This document shows positions 18,468-23,284 of a DNA stretch of 23,284 nt, in pieces. The position numbers and the translations under genes are program-made. Below the pieces are notes generated by a model, which did not search any database, was not told the DNA's origin, and saw only the letters and a list, made by a program, of their open reading frames with translations. This DNA is from Fonsecaea monophora. Lineage: Eukaryota > Ascomycota > Eurotiomycetes > Chaetothyriales > Herpotrichiellaceae. The DNA is taken from positions 1 to 23,284 of the forward strand of contig NW_019174133.1 in the NCBI RefSeq assembly GCF_001642475.1, in the 5' to 3' direction. Numbering within the stretch: position 1 is the stretch's first letter; each line of letters opens with the position of its first letter.

Positions 18468-20448
18468 ATGGCCAGCATCGACTGGGACAATTTCACAGCA
18501 TTTGCGGGAGCAGGACTCTTACGGTCAACAATATTGCGGCCCTCTCGAAACGCAGACGGGACTCTAAATCTAGAGCAAGATGTTCTAGGATTCTACCAGT
18601 GGCTGGACATCGTGCGCCGGACTGGGCTCCCAGGCGCAGATGCCTGCGGTGTACCTGAGAATCGACAACAAGCTGTTCGCGACCTCTTGGACGGATTCTT
18701 TCCCACTGGGTAGGTCTTGCCAACGCCACGCGAACGTCTCAACTATGCAACGTATCCTCTGGTCATTTCAGTGGACTCTAGCAAATGGCTCCCACAGGGG
18801 CTTTGCTATATTTTGAAATGCCTGCCTGGCTTCTCTGCTCTGATCAAGAGACTAACGTCGAGCAGGCACGGTACCCCCGAAGGCCGCGCAGAACCAATCC
18901 GTGTCCTAGATACCCCTAATCCGGACGGCTCTCGTACAGCGCAGCCGATGACGGTCCACCTTGGTCCCCAGGACCTCGCCCTCCAGATCATTGACGGGCC
19001 GTCAGCACTGGCCTACGTCTTCAGCGTCGTGCAGCCCACTATTGCAAACCCCCAGTGGGACACTTATTTCCTACCATTGCTTGTCTTCTTCAGCAGGTTT
19101 TTGTACCTGGCATATGTATCGCCTTCGCCGACTGGAGGGACCGGGCCGGTACATCAGATTTCAGATGTGCCCTTCATGAGTTGCATCATGTATGATGCTG
19201 CATCTGCGCCGCACCCTTCTTACATGCTCGGCAGTACATGGGCCCTCAGCTCGAGTGTCGGTAGTGGAGTGAGTCTGTTCTCGCCTAATTCTTGTCGTTC
19301 TTGTTGCCCCTTTGTCCCCGAGAGAGCGTTCTGTCAAGACCCTTCGTCTCCGTTTCAGTTCAAAGAACGCTAATAACGTGGCTGGAACAACAGATGGTGT
19401 CTCGTGCGGCCCGTGAGCCAATGATTGATGGGTGGCGGCGGCAACAGTTGCTGGAAGCAGCTCTGGCCAACAATCATCCGCCCTTGCCTGATCATCTTCC
19501 CGTGGAGCCCATCGCATTGCCTGCACTGGCAGAGGAATTGTACAAAGACTTTGTCGGACGAGGACTTCGACACCGCGCCGCGCTAATCCCGGCCGACACA
19601 TCGAACCTGATGTTTACGACGATCTCGGGTGCCTTTGTCGCTGCCTACGCAGCTCAAGGAAGTGGGGTGTGCGTGCCCCTTCGTGCTGGAAATGTTTTGA
19701 GCGCGACGCCTACCCGGACAACCCTGTTGACACTAGCTTCGAATTTGGTTCAACAGAGGTGGTCACCAACTTTCAACCCAGCATCGCCGGCATTCTTGCA
19801 AAGCCTGCAGGACTTCTTACACCATTTCCTGGTACCTCACATGTTTCCACCTGGGATTCCTCCAACTCGGCCAAGTTTGATCCTCCCGGAGATCACCATA
19901 GTGCCTGCGTCAGTACAACCTTTGATTCAGACTCAAATGGCCACCATTTGGACAGCTTTCGGCACTGCTGCGGTCACCAGGCTGACTGCCTTCTTCAACG
20001 ATCGAGGATTCTATGGCCCATCAGAGTTGCGTTGGACCCCCTTTGGAAGGTGCGCCGAGACATATCCTTTCGGGGTGGTGCTGCCCAACTATTTTCCAGG
20101 TATCGAGATGGCACGGATTCGTGGCTTCGCGATCGAGAACAGGGAGGTTGGTGCGTCACTGCAGCTTGAAGCGCATTTCAATTCCGCTCAGCTTGACATT
20201 GCGCCCGGCACCACAAATCGCAGCCCGTAAGTCAACCCGCGCCCTGGATGGAGTCTGTCAAAGTTGTGCTACATTTTCTGACGTCAATTTCCATCAGGTA
20301 CCGTTACCCATGCCGTAACTGCACAAGTCTCATACCTCTGTGGACTATGGCGCCGAGGCAACCGCCATGCCCCCTGTTCAATGCCACGCCAGGGCCTACG
20401 TATGATGCCGACCTGATTCGCACGCCGAAGACACGGACTCCGACCTGA
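18468..20448 (+). CDS. Putative zinc-dependent deaminase-like protein (4 exons, about 542 aa)
   Basis: Exons 18468-18709, 18866-19268, 19394-20226, 20298-20448, together 1629 nt. The start ccaacATGGCC has good context. Introns 2 (125 bp, GTGAGT, CTAAT branch) and 3 (71 bp, GTAAGT, CTGAC branch) are clear. Intron 1 (GTAGGT, CTAACG branch, AGCAG acceptor, 156 bp) is less certain: an acceptor at 18781 is also in frame and would add 28 residues. The tempting TTTCAG at 18771 leads to a stop. Residues 433-441 read GRCAETYPF and residues 494-501 read YRYPCRNC. A (C/H)AE followed by PCxxC is the zinc and catalytic-Glu signature of the cytidine deaminase-like fold: two Cys plus the first Cys bind zinc, and Glu shuttles protons. 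The first 400 residues are unrecognised, without signal peptide. Substrate unknown (nucleoside, base or nucleic acid). Fold assignment is an inference from motifs only. Confidence 0.75.
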
Positions 20449-21230
20449 AGATTTTGGGCATTGTTGTCACCGCGGCCGTGGGGAAAGGTGGCAGCTGCAT
20501 CGTCAGCTCTTTACACACTTTCTATTTGTTAAAGCATGCCTACAAGTGGGCAACGGTGCAGTATCCCCAACGTTGCTTCTTCTCGTGTAATTACGTGCTG
20601 AGGGACCTCCCAACTTGAGCCTTTTCTGTGCTACCTTCCAACGTCCATAATTTAGCTCCCTTTTTTCAAACTAAATGCAGCTGTTTCAAGGTTTTGCGCT
20701 TTCTAGAGCTTGTGCGGGTGTCACACATTCTCCCCGCTTTCCCCCGGTCACTAGCACGAGGAGCTGTATCTTTGATTGGCTATTCTAGGGAGACGCAACA
20801 ACTCAAGTGCTTAAGCTTCCGTTTGGTGGCTGGCCGGAGAGCCTCAGGACGGGCATGGTGATTAGCGGAGAGCAACCTACGTGGTGGCTGGCTGGAACAA
20901 AATAGTATGATGAGGCTGTTCTGCGCTTCATTTCACGCCCATGGCTGACCAAAGATAGAAGGCCAGGCCTCCCAAGGCTCGAAGCTGCCAAACAATTTTG
21001 ACAGAACACCAAACACAACAAAGATTCCATTCAATCGAGGCTAGACACAGTGGCAGTATGGGTGACGGTAACTCCAGCAGAATTTGTCCCGCAGTGTTTT
21101 GCTGAGGCTGTCGGAGCTTGGCCCCTACAAGTTTACTACTCAGCCGGCCATGAAATGAGAGATGTTCCTTATCCCCCCTTTATCTGAAGGATGTACGACA
21201 ACGTAGACCCTATACAACTAGTTGACAGGA
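20449..21230. other. Intergenic region between convergent genes
   Basis: It holds the 3' flanks of the deaminase-like gene (left) and the nuclease-like gene (right). No ORF with support, no RNA gene and no repeat recognised. Confidence 0.4.
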
Positions 21231-21887
21231 TCACCACGCATCCTGGCCTTGACCCGAAGGGTGCTGGAGGTTCTCTGCCCAGGGGTGACTGAGCATGTAG
21301 TCGATGATGATGGGCACCGACCCTTCGTGATATTCGTAGGGCGCCCTGTCGTCCGCATTGTCTCCATTCTGCCAATGAGGCTGCGACCAACCGACAACAA
21401 CAACCTGATTGTTGTCGCACCAGACGGGGACCATCTTGCTATTCGAACCATTGTACAAAATGGAGCCGGTGAAAATCCAGAATTTGACTTCCTTGCCAAT
21501 GGCTCCGATGGCCCAGCAGGGACGACCCTTCTCGACGCCGTCTGCGAGATCGCACCACGCTTCAATCTGCATTCGCACCGCCCTCCACCGCGCGTTCGAA
21601 GTGTAGTTGTTGGGTGAACCTCGTTTTGCCTCAAAGTAGATCAATGGATGGTCTACCGTGTCGCATTGGTTCCCATTTTGGCGCAGCTGCGACACCAGGA
21701 GATCAGAGCGGTTCGACTGAGTGTCGAAATCGTTTGGATAGGCTTCTGGAGAAATTTGCCAAGGTCCATTGTTAGGATTGTGTGTCTTGTTGGCTTCCAT
21801 GGCTTCTCTCAGAATTGAGTTCCACAGTCCCGAGACTTTCCATTCCCGGAGGAAAAAGGTGTTTGTGTATATGGTCTGTTGTGCCAT
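21231..21887 (-). CDS. Putative PD-(D/E)XK nuclease-like protein (218 aa, single exon)
   Basis: The start is the ATG at 21887-21885 (MAQQTIYTNTFFLREWKV); the frame runs uninterrupted to TGA at 21233-21231. The pattern is that of the restriction-endonuclease-like fold: N-terminal helix, then SNRSDLLV (D62), then a strand with PLIYFEAKRG (E86-x-K88), then a helix with Gln (VRMQIEAW, Q107). D62, E86 and K88 would be the metal-binding and catalytic residues. Later strands (VKFWIFTGSILYNG, QVVVVGW) are aromatic and hydrophobic. Many filamentous fungi carry single-domain proteins of this general kind without known role. There is no signal peptide or nuclear localisation signal that stands out. It could instead be an inactive member of the fold; substrate unknown. 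Convergent with the deaminase-like gene. Confidence 0.78.
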   Translation of the reverse strand: MAQQTIYTNTFFLREWKVSGLWNSILREAMEANKTHNPNNGPWQISPEAYPNDFDTQSNRSDLLVSQLRQNGNQCDTVDHPLIYFEAKRGSPNNYTSNARWRAVRMQIEAWCDLADGVEKGRPCWAIGAIGKEVKFWIFTGSILYNGSNSKMVPVWCDNNQVVVVGWSQPHWQNGDNADDRAPYEYHEGSVPIIIDYMLSHPWAENLQHPSGQGQDAW

Positions 21888-23197
21888 GACGAAACAAGGG
21901 GAGATGGTCAATAAATAGTGAACAAGCTGTCAATGAATCGCTTCAGAGGGAAAAAGAAGAAGAACAGCAGAAGCCGAGCTTTGACAACAAAGTTCAACAA
22001 GACTGCGAGGGAACCACGGGCGATAAATGCACCGTGCGTGTTTGATAAATCTCCACGTTCCAGGCCACAGCAGTGCATCTCAATCAGCCAGCCACCATAA
22101 CGCGACAGCCAGCCAATGCACCAAAACGCCCAGCTTCGCATCATATCAGTGCCCGAGCATTACGTGTGCGGTATCTGGCATCTGGTCGAGCCCTGCCGAT
22201 TTTGGACATTCGACTGAATTTGGGCAAAAAACTCAAAGATCCTGTCACCAGAGCGCCAATTCTGATTTTCTGACTGTCAGACGCAGCAATCCTGGAAAGA
22301 CAATCTGCCTCATCCTGCCTCCTCTAGACCTAGCAGCCCACCTCGCTGTAGTCCCTGCTGTCGTTATTCAAGCTAGGTGACGATGTCCAGGTAGAGGAGC
22401 CAAAATAGGAAAGGGTGAGACAAAGGTGTGGTGGAGCACGGCTGCGCAAAGGACAAGTTTGGTGCCCAATTGCAATAGAGATGGTTTTTGTATCCAGCTT
22501 TCATTCCCAATGAGGTGTCTGTGGGTCTACATTTAGAGGAGATGGACCCGTGCATAGCTCACCTGGCATTATGTTGAAGCAGGACGGTCTAGGTCCACCT
22601 CAACGTCCGTGGGCGAGGCTGCGATGCATTTCCCCGCCGCGCCACGACAACCATAAACGGGCAAGGAAATACGCTTTGCTGCACCTCAGCTGAGCCAAAT
22701 GGTTGGGGATAAAGGCAGCCGCCGAGCTCCAGGCCTCGTTCGAACTTTTCAGCGTCGCCATGCACACATCCCGTTGGCTAGACGCGCATTGCGGGATAGC
22801 GCTAGACATCAAAGGGGGAGGGAATACTCTGCGCGAGAGTGACCCGCCGTGCGGGCTATAATATCTTTTCGAAAAATGCAAGTGGTCGCTTCAAGATTTG
22901 CACCATGTGTGTCTGGTACGGCTTAGCGGTGTGGAAGAAGAGCAGCTGAAAACCCCCTCCCTGCTCCCCCCGTTGAACGGGTCAAACATTCGCAAGGCTG
23001 TCGGTGATGGAAAAGTTCTAACCACTTTAGAGAAAAGGGAACTTTTGTGACTATTATTACGTCAACTTAAATCGGGTGCCAAGTTTATGGGTACTGTAGG
23101 CTAGGGCAGAGGGCGATAAATTGGCAATTATAGGCGGGTGCCAGGAAAGGCCGACTATGTGACTGGCAGGAATGCCAAGGACGTGTAATGACCGTCA
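21888..23197. other. Right-hand region without a supported gene
   Basis: ORFs on both strands (for example 22027-22380 plus and 22600-22881 minus) show no motif, intron signals or protein-like composition. A purine-rich run (gaagaagaacagcagaag) at about 21954-21971 may lie in the 5' untranslated region or promoter of the nuclease-like gene. Confidence 0.4.
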
Positions 23198-23231
23198 CGC
23201 TAGTCCTCGGCCGAAGGCCTTCGGACTAGCG
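23198..23231. repeat. Palindromic structure near the right end
   Basis: Nine-base arms cgctagtcc and ggactagcg enclose a 16-base centre. Within it and overlapping the right arm, ccgaaggccttcgg (23211-23224) is itself a perfect 14-bp palindrome. Either can fold into a hairpin. Such GC-rich palindromes are common at ends or inside fungal transposons and MITEs, but the window ends too soon to see an element. A factor-independent terminator role is not expected in a fungus. Confidence 0.6.
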
Positions 23232-23284
23232 CCGGTAGGGCCCTGTAAATTACTCGAAGGTATATAGTCAGACGGTCCCCAGGA

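Noticed and set aside
18717..18865. Open frame before exon 2 of the deaminase-like gene as coding
   Set aside because: It lies between a good donor and a CTAACG branch site with acceptor; the encoded residues are unlike the rest. Kept only as a splice alternative.
21888..21911. Upstream TTG start for the nuclease-like protein
   Set aside because: The first ATG at 21887 is the normal fungal choice.
22027..22881. ORFs of 93 and 117 codons right of the nuclease-like gene
   Set aside because: No motif, no intron signals, low-complexity Ser/Ala/His composition; chance ORFs.
23198..23231. Helitron 3' end (hairpin followed by CTAG)
   Set aside because: The CTAG is part of the hairpin arm and is followed by C; a Helitron end has the hairpin several bases before CTRR and inserts before T.
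1..23284. CRISPR array, rRNA or tRNA genes, riboswitches
   Set aside because: No regularly spaced short repeats, no cloverleaf with A/B boxes and no rRNA sequence were recognised; the organism appears eukaryotic.

Overview
The window looks like nuclear DNA of a filamentous ascomycete (Pezizomycotina). Three things point there. The protein-coding genes carry short introns of about 50-160 bp with fungal-type branch sites (CTAAC, CTGAC, CTAAT). The left half is dead Ty3/gypsy-type retrotransposon sequence. That sequence carries the signature of repeat-induced point mutation (RIP): almost only C-to-T and G-to-A changes, very many TA and few CA/TG dinucleotides, and CAG/CAA/TGG codons turned into stops. 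The species cannot be named from the sequence alone.

Layout. Positions 1 to about 12,540 are a nested, AT-rich, RIP-degraded transposon block. A repeat 'R' is present as two direct copies (1-305 and 12067-12360). Between them lies an old plus-strand Ty3/gypsy element (B), with gag remains at 306-1574 and protease/RT/RNase H remains at 9891-11784. An LTR-like piece (C) interrupts B. A complete minus-strand Ty3/gypsy element (A, 1586-9575, two 414-bp LTRs, 5-bp target duplication GGGGC) is inserted in C. Element A is itself interrupted, inside its RNase H region, by a 323-bp solo LTR with a 5-bp duplication. An LTR fragment of A's family lies at 11785-12049. Insertion order can be read as B, then C, then A, then the solo LTR.

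From about 12,540 the composition becomes ordinary and the window holds five intron-containing or single-exon genes. Two divergent genes (13467-14287 minus, 15629-16473 plus) are old paralogues of an unrecognised, apparently cytosolic protein family; one appears to use a GC-AG intron. A third small unknown gene (16530-17010 minus) converges on the second paralogue with a 56-bp gap. A four-exon gene (18468-20448 plus) encodes a protein of about 542 residues whose C-terminus carries a Cys-Ala-Glu and a later Pro-Cys-x-x-Cys motif, the zinc-site signature of the cytidine deaminase-like fold. A single-exon gene (21231-21887 minus) has a D...ExK pattern like PD-(D/E)XK nucleases.

How the genes work together is not known. 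A deaminase-like protein, a nuclease-like protein and a duplicated unknown family lie next to a RIP-silenced repeat block. This resembles the content of fast-evolving accessory regions of fungal genomes, but a joint function is only a hypothesis. The rest (14288-15628, 17091-18467, 20449-21230, 21888-23197) shows no gene I can support. A 34-bp palindromic structure lies near the right end.
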